Positions 1 to 7,116 of a stretch of 64,000 nucleotides of DNA are shown here, piece after piece. The notes under the pieces are model-generated. The model saw only the letters and a program-made list of their open reading frames with translations. It did no database searches and was not told where the DNA came from. This stretch comes from Ardenticatenaceae bacterium (GTDB taxonomy: Bacteria > Chloroflexota > Anaerolineae > Promineifilales > Promineifilaceae). Numbering within the stretch: the first letter of the stretch is position 1; each line of letters opens with the position of its first letter. Position numbers and translations under genes: made by a program. Location of the stretch: NCBI GenBank assembly GCA_020634565.1, contig JACKBN010000009.1:1-64000 (forward strand), in the 5' to 3' direction.

Positions 1-405
1 GAGCTGAAACAATCGGTTAGCGTGCCGGTCATTGGCAATGGGGATGTGCAAACGCCTGAGGACATCGACCGGATGAAGGCCCACACCGGCTGCGACGCGG
101 TGATGATTGGTCGGGCGGCCATCGGCAACCCGTGGGTTTTTGCCCGCCAGCGGCGCGAAGAGCTGGCCATTGGCGACATCGTTAAAGCGGTGCGCCTGCA
201 CGCCCGCGAAATGGTGGCCTACTACGGCGAAGCCCCCGGCCTGCGCCAGTTCCGCAAGCACCTAAAGCGCTATTTTGAGGATATTCCTGGCCTTGAGTTG
301 GATTCGTTGTTGAACACGGAATCTTTTGTGGCGTTTGAGGAAAGGTTGGAGGGGGTGAGAACGGCCGTTCCTAAGAAAGTGCTGTTAAAACATTCAATGG
401 TATAG
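1..405 (+). CDS. dus: tRNA-dihydrouridine synthase (DusB-like), 5' truncated
   Basis: This is the C-terminal ~134 residues of a flavin-dependent tRNA-dihydrouridine synthase, which reduces uridines in the tRNA D-loop. Frame 1 is open from the first base, so the gene begins outside the window. Visible marks are the end of the TIM barrel, 'VIGNGDV' followed by 'GCDAVMIGRAAIGNPW' (the FMN-phosphate-binding strands), then the helical tRNA-binding tail with 'RKHLKRYF'. The tail ends in 'RTAVPKK', where TAV is encoded by an ACGGCCGT octamer at 361. The GTG at 22 lies inside the barrel and is not a real start. The family call is firm; assignment to DusB rather than another Dus subtype is inference. 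Confidence 0.9.
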   Translation, partial: ELKQSVSVPVIGNGDVQTPEDIDRMKAHTGCDAVMIGRAAIGNPWVFARQRREELAIGDIVKAVRLHAREMVAYYGEAPGLRQFRKHLKRYFEDIPGLELDSLLNTESFVAFEERLEGVRTAVPKKVLLKHSMV

Positions 406-441
406 GAAATATTCGGCTCAAGTCTACTGAGGATATGTACT

Positions 442-1023
442 ATGGATCAGTCTCTATTAATTACAACTACAGTGACAATTATTCTAGCTCTGGTTGGATA
501 TTTTGTGACCTATTTTAATAATCTACGCCTTTCTCAACGAAACGACAAGCTAGATCGCGTCAACAAGCAATTGGGGGAACTCTATGGACCGCTTTATGCT
601 TTGTCTAATTCCTCCGACATTTCATGGAAAGCGTTTCGCTCAGTAAACAGACCAGGAAAAGCATATTTTGGTGAAGGTGACCCTCCCACAGAAGAAGAAC
701 TGAAAACCTGGCGATTATGGATAACCACGGTTTTTATGCCAACAAACCAGCGGATGTATGAGTTAATTCTCTCAAAATCAGATCTACTAATTGAATCTGA
801 AATGCCAGAAGCCTTACTTCTTTTATGCGCTCATGTCACAGCTTATCAAGCAGTATTGAAACGTTGGGAAAATGAAGATTATTCAGAATACATATCGCTC
901 ATCAATTACCCAAGCATGATGGTACTTGATTACGCAAAAGATTCATTTCAAAAATTGAAGTCCGAACAGAAAACACTCTTGGAAAAGGCTAATTTTTTGG
1001 TCCCACCGACCAAAAATCACTAG
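442..1023 (+). CDS. AT-rich single-pass membrane protein of unknown function
   Basis: I do not recognise this 193-residue protein. A hydrophobic segment at about residues 4-26 ('LLITTTVTIILALVGYFVTYF') is followed by a charged, probably coiled-coil stretch ('RLSQRNDKLDRVNKQLGELY'). The rest is a mostly helical soluble domain, so it is probably membrane-anchored with a cytoplasmic C-terminus. An AGGATATG-like ribosome site precedes the ATG. Base composition is clearly AT-richer than its neighbours, and the gene contains no ACGGCCGT octamer, in contrast to almost every other gene here. Both facts suggest recent acquisition. Nothing nearby indicates a function. Confidence 0.7.
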   Translation: MDQSLLITTTVTIILALVGYFVTYFNNLRLSQRNDKLDRVNKQLGELYGPLYALSNSSDISWKAFRSVNRPGKAYFGEGDPPTEEELKTWRLWITTVFMPTNQRMYELILSKSDLLIESEMPEALLLLCAHVTAYQAVLKRWENEDYSEYISLINYPSMMVLDYAKDSFQKLKSEQKTLLEKANFLVPPTKNH

Positions 1024-1048
1024 GTTCGATCTCTTTTTAAAACAGCAG

Positions 1049-2206
1049 CTAAATACGGCCGTTCATCGTCGCAAAATAGCCCGTCATCTCCACGTAACCC
1101 AAGGCCGACACCGGCTGCCCCGCCAGGTTGCCGCTGAATTGGGAAGCCCCTTCCCAGTAAACGGTAGACACATTGAGTTCCTGATTGGGCATTAACGGCC
1201 GTCCTTCCAGCACCAAATCCAGCGATGCAATCTCAATCCGCCAACCCGCCGGGTAGGTGGCCTCACTTGTGGGACTTGTCCACTCGTCCAGCACGCCCAG
1301 CGACCAATCTTCGCGGGTCAAGTGGGTCACCGTACCGTCGGCGGCGATGAAGCTGCCGCTGGAAAACGGCTCCAGCGTGCCATCCTCCCGCCGAATCTGG
1401 AAAAACATGAGCGAGCTGCCGTTGTCAAACTGCATCGAGAACCAATCCCAGCCAATCGCCCCTTCGCTGAGGGCGCTGGTGCTGTACTCGTGGTCTTTCC
1501 AGCTCAGCCCGGTTATGGCAATCACTTCCTCGCCAATGCGCACCGTGCCGCGCGTCTCCTGCCGCACCTGCGAGTAGTAGTACGAGGCGTTGCCCGGCTC
1601 AGGCCCTTTGGCGCTCAGGCCACCGTCGCCGTGCAGGATGGGCGGCAGCGTCTGCGTCAGAAGCAGGTCCAAGGCCACATTGCCGCCGTCGGCCAGCAGG
1701 CGCACCTCGCCGGAGGGCATCTCCTCAACCGACCAATCCTCCAGCCAGACGCGATACGGGGCTGCCTGCGCCCCGGCCAATCCCGCCGCGCCGCGGCTAA
1801 AGCGCTCGTGTGGGTAAAACGCTTCGTTGGCCACATCGCTGACGGTGAAGTGGGCCAAATACACCTGGTTGCTGCGCCAATCGGAGGCCGCGTCGGCAAC
1901 CTCGTCCGACGTCAGCGCCCGGCGAAAAATGGTGAACTGGTAGCCAAATTGACGGCCGTTTCCATCATCCAAGTTCCCCGTGTAATACCACCACTCCGTC
2001 TGGTAATCGTCGTGCGGCCCCAAATCACCGGGAAACTGGATGTTGTTCGGCTCGGTGGCGCGGGCAAAGCCGGTTGTGTCTTCCGACGCTTGGAGAAAGG
2101 TAGCTTCAGCAACGGCCGTTTCCGACCCCGCGCCAAAATTCCACCACACCAACCCGCCAGCGACGAGCAGTGTCAAAATCAGTACAAATAAACTCAATCG
2201 TTTCAT
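1049..2206 (-). CDS. Secreted lipocalin-like / CrtC-type protein (AttH-like)
   Basis: A 385-residue exported protein of the AttH / carotenoid 1,2-hydratase-like family (COG5621 type, two lipocalin-like domains). An N-terminal hydrophobic signal or anchor ('LFVLILTLLVAGGLVWW', residues 5-21) precedes the family signature 'PGDLGPHDDYQTEWWYYTG' and 'GYQFTIFRRAL'; a second half carries 'GLSWKDHEYSTS' and 'GWDWFSMQFDNG'. Members are often called predicted hydrolases, but few have a proven activity. It is transcribed with the downstream FtsX permease and the ATPase, as in AttEFGH clusters, so it probably acts on or carries what that ABC system moves. The C-terminal 'MNGRI' contains an ACGGCCGT octamer. 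Confidence 0.85.
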   Translation of the reverse strand: MKRLSLFVLILTLLVAGGLVWWNFGAGSETAVAEATFLQASEDTTGFARATEPNNIQFPGDLGPHDDYQTEWWYYTGNLDDGNGRQFGYQFTIFRRALTSDEVADAASDWRSNQVYLAHFTVSDVANEAFYPHERFSRGAAGLAGAQAAPYRVWLEDWSVEEMPSGEVRLLADGGNVALDLLLTQTLPPILHGDGGLSAKGPEPGNASYYYSQVRQETRGTVRIGEEVIAITGLSWKDHEYSTSALSEGAIGWDWFSMQFDNGSSLMFFQIRREDGTLEPFSSGSFIAADGTVTHLTREDWSLGVLDEWTSPTSEATYPAGWRIEIASLDLVLEGRPLMPNQELNVSTVYWEGASQFSGNLAGQPVSALGYVEMTGYFATMNGRI

Positions 2207-2213
2207 TTTTTAG

Positions 2214-2280
2214 CCACAGATTACACAGATTTCGCAGATTACAAGCAAGAAAAAATCTGTGTAATCTGCGAAATCTGTGG
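2214..2280. repeat. Inverted array of 9-bp words (NNNCAGATT)
   Basis: Three 9-mers, CCACAGATT, ACACAGATT and TCGCAGATT (2214-2240), are followed after a 13-bp spacer by three reverse-complement units (2254-2280). The two arms carry the same words in permuted order. They can pair as a long imperfect hairpin between the AttH-like gene and the permease gene. The 15-mer CAGATTTCGCAGATT within it recurs at 58058 and, reversed, at 61851. Confidence 0.85.
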
Positions 2281-2289
2281 ATAGTTTTT

Positions 2290-4860
2290 TTATTCAGAAC
2301 GTACGGCCGTTGCCACCACCATCTTCCCCATCCGCAGCGCCGGATACAGCCCCGCCAGCAGCGCCGCGCCCAGGGCGACCAGGAACGCATTGATAAAGTG
2401 GCTCGGCTCCAGCTGCATTTGCAGCGTCCAGCCAAACGAACGCAGATTGATGACGTAAATCAAAATGTAAGCCAGCACAAAGCCGGTTGGCAGCGCCAGC
2501 AGACCCGCCGTGCTGCCCATGAGGCCCGTTTCCAGCAGGGTGAGCTGCCACAGCTGGCGCACCGTCATGCCCGTGGCGCGCAGCACGCCAAACTCGCGCG
2601 CACGCTCCAATTGCAAGCTCATCAAGGCGCTCAGCACGCCGATAAAGGCGACCACCACCGCCAGCAGGCGCAAAGCGGCCGTAATGGCAAAGGTGCGATC
2701 AAAAATGACCAGCGCATTTTCCCGCAAACTTTGGTTGGAGGAAATTTGCACGTCGGAACGGCCGTTAAATTCAATCTGCAACGCCTCCACCACCGGCTCG
2801 ATCGGCTGCCCCGGCTCCAAAAACAGTGCCATCGTGCTGAAGCTGTCGTCTTGCCACAGTTCGTCGTACAGGGCACGGCCGATGTGCACGCTGCCCTGCT
2901 GCGAAGCGTAATCGTAGTACACCGCCAGCACCGGCAGCGTGCGCGACCCGGCAGGCGTGTCAATGGTGATTGGCTGCGGCGGCAGGCTCATGTTTTCATT
3001 GCGGTAGAGCGGCTCGGTGATCATCACCCCTTCGCCCGCTAAAAATTGGTCCCAAATCGTGTCCAGCTCGGCCGACTGCCACAAATATTGCCGCTGCCCT
3101 TGCGACACGTCGCCGCTATCCGCGTGCAAATTAACGCGACGGTTCATCTCTGGCAACGATACTTCAATCTGGCGGGTGGTGACAGCTTCAGCTACGCCGG
3201 GAAAATTGACGGCCGTTGCCACCACATCTTCCGGCAGCGTGCCGCTCGTCTCGCTGGCCGTCAGGCGCGGCGGCGAGAGGTAAACGTCGGCCTGGAGCGT
3301 GTCGCTGAGCCACAGCGTCACCGTCTGGCGGAAGGAACCAATCATGATGGAAACGCCAACGATGACCGAGACGGCGACCATCAGCGCGGCAATTGCCACG
3401 GAAGTGCGGCTGAGCGAGCGCACAATGTCGCGCGGGGCCATGCGCCCCAGCACACCCAACAACCTGGAACCAACTGGGGTCAGCCAGCGCATGACAAAGA
3501 CTGTAATCGGCGGCGTCAGCAGGGCAAAACCAAACAGCACGGCAAACAGTCCAGCAAAAGCGATGATGAGCGAATTGGTACGCAGCCAGAGCAGCAGCGT
3601 GCCGATGGCGCTCAGCGCCACCCAGGCAGCCACCAACCAGGGCAGCAACCGCTGGGCATTGCTCTCAATCGTCGAGCGGCGCAGGGTGCTTTGCGGTGCG
3701 GTTTTCATTGCCTCGCGGGCGGGCACGGCAGCGGCCAGCAAGGCAGCGGCGACGCCAATCAGCAGGCCGCGCACCAAAGCGGCAGGCGGGATGGCCACAT
3801 TCTGCACGTTGACCACAAAGTACAAATCGTTGATCGTTTGGGTGACCAGACGGACCATGCCCTGGCCAAGCACCACGCCTAACCCCACGCCCAGCAGCGA
3901 GCCAATCAGCCCCAAAACGGCCGCTTCGCCCACAATCAGGCCAAACAGTTGCCCGCCGGTCACGCCCAGACAGCGCAAAATGCCAAATAACGGCCGTCGC
4001 TGCACCACGCTAAAGCTCACCGTGTTGTAGATGAGAAACATGCCCACCACCAGCGCCAGCAGGCTCAGCGCCGTCAAATTCAGCTCGAAGGCGGCGGTCA
4101 TTTGCTGCACGGCATTGCTGCGGGCGGACGCCGTTTCCAGGCGCACGCCCTCCGGCAAAAACGCTTCGATGCGGGCCAAATCAGTGTCATCATTCACAAT
4201 GAGATCGATGTAGGAAAGACGGCCGTTTAATCCCAAAAGCGGCTGCGCGTTGGCAATGTCGGTAAAGAGAAAGCCACTCAGAGCGCGCTGATTCACCTCG
4301 TCGCCCGGTTGCAGCAGCCCGACGATGCGGAACGGCACCCGCTGCCCTGCGTAATCCAGCGTGATCGTGTCGCCCAATGCCACGCCCGTGGCCGCAGCCA
4401 GCCCTTCGGTGAGCAGCAGCGTGTTCGGCTCCGCCAAAAAGGCCACCAAATCGCCGATGTCGTCCCCACCCGTGTTGCCAAAATAGCTGCGAAACGGTGG
4501 CTCGGCAAACAGATCCATGCCAATGAGGCGCAGCGGCTGCTCGCCCAGCTCCGGCGACTGCACGTACCCTTCCACCACCGGCGCGGCGGGCGAAAAGCCC
4601 AGCTCGGTGCGCAAATCGGTGTAGACCGCCTCGTCCAGGCCAGTGGAATCAGCCACCAGTCGGTGCGTGGTTTGCCCGGTGATGGCACTGGTCGAAAGTT
4701 CAAAAGCGCGGCTGGCGGAACCGCTGGCCAGGTCAATCGAGACCATCATCGCCACGCCGATAGCCACACCCAGCACAAAGAGAATGTATTGAAACGGCCG
4801 TCGCCGCATACGCCGCCACGCGGCTCGCCAGATTGGTTTGTTGTGTACAGAAGTTGTCAT
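2290..4860 (-). CDS. ABC transporter permease, FtsX/MacB family (two FtsX domains)
   Basis: An 856-residue permease of the MacB/LolC/AttFG type. A membrane segment at about residues 18-37 ('FILFVLGVAIGVAMM'-like) leads into a MacB periplasmic-core domain (about 40-250). A first FtsX domain with three helices follows (about 260-390), then an extra pair of helices near 405-455, a further helix near 485-510 with a second external domain, and a C-terminal FtsX domain (about 725-850) ending 'MVVATAVRSE'. Such permeases do not import nutrients; they extract lipids or lipoproteins, or transmit mechanical force to extracytoplasmic partners. It is 3 bp from its ATPase and next to the AttH-like gene, forming one operon. 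The substrate is unknown. Confidence 0.9.
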   Translation of the reverse strand: MTTSVHNKPIWRAAWRRMRRRPFQYILFVLGVAIGVAMMVSIDLASGSASRAFELSTSAITGQTTHRLVADSTGLDEAVYTDLRTELGFSPAAPVVEGYVQSPELGEQPLRLIGMDLFAEPPFRSYFGNTGGDDIGDLVAFLAEPNTLLLTEGLAAATGVALGDTITLDYAGQRVPFRIVGLLQPGDEVNQRALSGFLFTDIANAQPLLGLNGRLSYIDLIVNDDTDLARIEAFLPEGVRLETASARSNAVQQMTAAFELNLTALSLLALVVGMFLIYNTVSFSVVQRRPLFGILRCLGVTGGQLFGLIVGEAAVLGLIGSLLGVGLGVVLGQGMVRLVTQTINDLYFVVNVQNVAIPPAALVRGLLIGVAAALLAAAVPAREAMKTAPQSTLRRSTIESNAQRLLPWLVAAWVALSAIGTLLLWLRTNSLIIAFAGLFAVLFGFALLTPPITVFVMRWLTPVGSRLLGVLGRMAPRDIVRSLSRTSVAIAALMVAVSVIVGVSIMIGSFRQTVTLWLSDTLQADVYLSPPRLTASETSGTLPEDVVATAVNFPGVAEAVTTRQIEVSLPEMNRRVNLHADSGDVSQGQRQYLWQSAELDTIWDQFLAGEGVMITEPLYRNENMSLPPQPITIDTPAGSRTLPVLAVYYDYASQQGSVHIGRALYDELWQDDSFSTMALFLEPGQPIEPVVEALQIEFNGRSDVQISSNQSLRENALVIFDRTFAITAALRLLAVVVAFIGVLSALMSLQLERAREFGVLRATGMTVRQLWQLTLLETGLMGSTAGLLALPTGFVLAYILIYVINLRSFGWTLQMQLEPSHFINAFLVALGAALLAGLYPALRMGKMVVATAVRSE

Positions 4861-4863
4861 AGC

Positions 4864-5601
4864 TTAATTTGGCACAATGAATGGTGTTGGCACCGAATGA
4901 ATCTGGCGCTGCGCTTCAGCTGTCGTCAGCAATTGGCCATCATGCACGCGGAACACCCGGTCGGCAAAAGGCACCACTTCTGGGCTGTGTGTGGCCATGA
5001 TCAGCGTTTTGTTTTGCTTGCGGGTTAAATCCAGCAGCAGCTTGAGGACGCGCTCTCCCGTTTCTTCATCCAGGTTGCCAGTTGGCTCATCGGCCAGCAC
5101 CAGCATTGGGTCATGCACCAGGGCGCGGGCAATCGCCACCCGCTGCTGCTCCCCACCGGAGAGCTTGTCGGGAAAGGTATCGCGTCGGTCAGCCAGGCCT
5201 ACCTGTTCTAGCAAATTAAGAGCGGATTTTGTGGCGGAACGGCCGTTTCCCGCCAGCTCCATGGGCAACGTCACGTTTTCCAACACGGTTAAGGTCGGAA
5301 TCAAATTGAAAAATTGGAAGACAAAGCCAATATTGTCCCGTCGGAACAGCGTGCGCTCCCGCTCTTTCATGGCAGTAATCGACCTACCATCCACCAAAAT
5401 CTCGCCAGATGTGGGCAGCTCAATGCCACTGATCAGGTTCAGCAGCGTACTTTTGCCGCTGCCGCTCCTGCCCAGCAAAACAGCAAACTCACCTTGATAG
5501 AACTCACCGTTTACGGCCGTTAGCACTTCCCGCTGCTGGTTTCCCTCGGCAAAAGCTTTACAAAGTTGATCTAAATGCACTACAGTTTGTTTGTTGGCCA
5601 T
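4864..5601 (-). CDS. ABC transporter ATP-binding protein, LolD/MacB type
   Basis: A 245-residue ATPase with all catalytic motifs: Walker A 'GRSGSGKST' (residues 44-52), a Q-loop in 'FVFQFFNLIPTLTV', signature 'LSGGEQQR', Walker B 'MLVLADEPTGNLD' and H-loop 'ATHSPE'. The 'FQFFNLIPTLTVLENV' region is typical of the LolD/FtsE/MacB group that works with FtsX-type permeases. It is the first gene of the three-gene minus-strand operon; the permease starts 3 bp downstream. It matches the AttE position of AttEFGH clusters. Function as the energising subunit is firm; the substrate is unknown. Confidence 0.92.
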   Translation of the reverse strand: MANKQTVVHLDQLCKAFAEGNQQREVLTAVNGEFYQGEFAVLLGRSGSGKSTLLNLISGIELPTSGEILVDGRSITAMKERERTLFRRDNIGFVFQFFNLIPTLTVLENVTLPMELAGNGRSATKSALNLLEQVGLADRRDTFPDKLSGGEQQRVAIARALVHDPMLVLADEPTGNLDEETGERVLKLLLDLTRKQNKTLIMATHSPEVVPFADRVFRVHDGQLLTTAEAQRQIHSVPTPFIVPN

Positions 5602-6128
5602 GATGCCCTACCTTTTCAAATATCTGGTTTTTGCCCAGGTTTCATCCTGTTTCTAAGTGAAATATGAACAAAAAGAGGGTGAAATATTGACAAAACATTA
5701 ACAAAAAGGATACAATGACGTGGTAGATTCGTCAAGATAGATGTTGGGATTTACTCATTTTCTACCCACTAAATATATCTAGTATCTATATAATTAGTTA
5801 GGTTTCTGCACAGATAATATGGGTAAAATAGTGCAATTTGTTCAGCTCTGGGCTAAAAATTGCACTGCAATTGTGCAGAAAAAGTAAGGAACCAATAGCA
5901 GAACACATCAAAAACACAGAGAAAAAAAGCCGCAAGACAAATTGTCCACTTTTTTGAATCGCCCTCCCCACAAAACGCGCAGCAAAACAGATGGCGACTT
6001 TGTCTTTATTTATAAATTCAACAGCCGCAACCAAGCGCATTCTTAATCCAACAGCCAATTTGGCTTTGTCATGCCCCTTGGGTTTTGCAGCAAGCTGTCA
6101 CTGCTTTGGCAGCACTGAGGAGAACTAT
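5602..6128 (+). other. 527-bp AT-rich divergent intergenic region / folE leader
   Basis: This region lies between the divergent ABC operon and folE. It has no convincing gene: the open frame upstream of folE from 5991 lacks a ribosome site and adds a non-conserved N-terminus, and a minus-strand frame at 5798-6058 has no family features. It holds a strong promoter-like pair (5687-5716). If that drives folE, the transcript has a leader of about 400 nt. I could not fold it reliably and recognise no riboswitch class. Confidence 0.55.
5687..5716 (+). promoter_or_regulatory. Sigma70-type promoter upstream of folE
   Basis: A perfect -35 TTGACA (5687-5692) and a near-consensus -10 TACAAT (5711-5716) are separated by 18 bp in AT-rich DNA. 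Transcription would start near 5723, about 400 nt before the folE ATG. The match is read directly from sequence; activity is inferred. Confidence 0.65.
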
Positions 6129-6800
6129 ATGATAGACGCAATCAAAGAACTCAACGGATTTCATAAACACGATTACCAGAATGGTCATGCCAATGGGCAC
6201 AGCAATGGCACAGCAGCGCATACTCATACTGCGGATAAAGCAGAGTCAAAAGCTGAGATAGAAACGGCCGTACGCACCATTCTCACAAACGTCGGCGAAG
6301 ACCCCGACCGTGAAGGACTGGTAGGCACCCCGGACCGTATCGCCCGCATGTACGATGAAATTTTGGCAGGCTACACCACCGACCCTGTCAAATTGGTGAA
6401 TGGCGCTCTGTTTGATGTGGATTACGACGATCCCGTCATCGTGAAAGAAATTGAATATTTCAGCATGTGTGAACACCACATGCTGCCCTTCTTTGGTCGT
6501 GCCCACATCGCCTACATTCCGTCAGACAAGGTGATTGGCCTTTCTAAAATTCCGCGCATCGTAGAGATGTTTGCCCGCCGCCTACAGGTGCAGGAGCGCA
6601 TGACCCGCCAAATTGCCGAAATGATTGATGAGGTTCTTCAGCCACAGGGCGTAGCGGTCGTCGTCGAAGGCTCGCACATGTGCTCCATGATGCGTGGGGT
6701 AAAGAAAGAGCATCCCCGCATGATGACCAGCTACATGATCGGCAAATACAAAGAAGACAAAGACCTGCGCCGCGAATTTATGGATCAACTGCGCAAGTAA
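6129..6800 (+). CDS. folE: GTP cyclohydrolase I
   Basis: A 223-residue FolE that converts GTP to 7,8-dihydroneopterin triphosphate, the first step of tetrahydrofolate or tetrahydrobiopterin synthesis. Zinc ligands are visible as Cys114 and His117 in 'FSMCEHHMLPFFG' and Cys185 in 'EGSHMCSMMRG'. The core begins at 'AVRTILTNVGEDPDREGL'. The ATG at 6129 follows a GAGGAG ribosome site and is preferred over a longer frame from 5991. An unusual feature is the non-conserved N-terminal tail of about 40 residues, rich in His, Asn and Gly, which might bind metal or simply be disordered. A clear terminator follows, so the gene is monocistronic. Confidence 0.95.
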   Translation: MIDAIKELNGFHKHDYQNGHANGHSNGTAAHTHTADKAESKAEIETAVRTILTNVGEDPDREGLVGTPDRIARMYDEILAGYTTDPVKLVNGALFDVDYDDPVIVKEIEYFSMCEHHMLPFFGRAHIAYIPSDKVIGLSKIPRIVEMFARRLQVQERMTRQIAEMIDEVLQPQGVAVVVEGSHMCSMMRGVKKEHPRMMTSYMIGKYKEDKDLRREFMDQLRK

Positions 6801-6822
6801 TCTTCCCTACCCCAAATTTTGC

Positions 6823-6858
6823 AGAGCAGCATCCTTAATTGGTTGCTGCTCTTTTTTT
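6823..6858 (+). terminator. Intrinsic terminator of folE
   Basis: A 9-bp perfect stem, AGAGCAGCA (6823-6831) with TGCTGCTCT (6844-6852), has a 12-nt loop and is followed by a run of seven T (6852-6858). It lies 22 bp after the folE stop codon. This is a textbook Rho-independent terminator. Confidence 0.9.
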
Positions 6859-6981
6859 CTCTCCCTCACCGATTGTCTCTCGCCTAAGTACCTATCCGAA
6901 TATTTGCTACACAGAGCTTGGCGGCAAAGGTTTCATTTCTCAGATTCCTCTTTTTCCTCCGTAGCATTCACGTTCTAACTT

Positions 6982-7017
6982 TTGACAGTAGCCAGGCAGA
7001 GAAAATTTCATTATAAT
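6982..7017 (+). promoter_or_regulatory. Candidate promoter of the NDH-2/PfkB operon
   Basis: A perfect -10 TATAAT (7012-7017) lies about 100 bp before the ATG. The only good -35, TTGACA (6982-6987), is 24 bp upstream, longer than the usual 16-18, so either the spacing is tolerated or a weaker -35 is used. The leader would include the (CAA)7 run. Confidence 0.4.
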
Positions 7018-7050
7018 ATGTGAAAAATATCACAATAGATATTTCTTATT

Positions 7051-7072
7051 CAACAACAACAACAACAACAAC
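7051..7072 (+). repeat. (CAA)7 microsatellite in a 5' leader
   Basis: Seven perfect CAA triplets, ending in a further C, sit about 45 bp before the start of the NADH dehydrogenase gene and downstream of the TATAAT element. The tract is unstructured and could keep the leader single-stranded. No other trinucleotide run of this length was seen in the window. Confidence 0.85.
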
Positions 7073-7116
7073 TTGCTGCTTTTGACCAACCCAACAAAAG
7101 CAAAAGGCAGAAAAAA

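Larger units (their letters stand above)
6801..7116 (+). other. Intergenic region between folE and ndh
   Basis: About 316 bp with no gene. It contains the folE terminator at 6823-6858, a TATAAT element near 7012 and a (CAA)7 run in the presumed leader of the NADH dehydrogenase gene. I see nothing else in it. Confidence 0.6.

Noticed and set aside
1322..2191. 289-codon plus-strand frame opposite the AttH-like gene
   Set aside because: Composition is typical of an antisense shadow, while the minus strand encodes a recognised family.
5991..6128. Upstream extension of folE by 46 codons
   Set aside because: The ATG at 6129 has a GAGGAG ribosome site; the extension is not FolE-like and the upstream start has no ribosome site.
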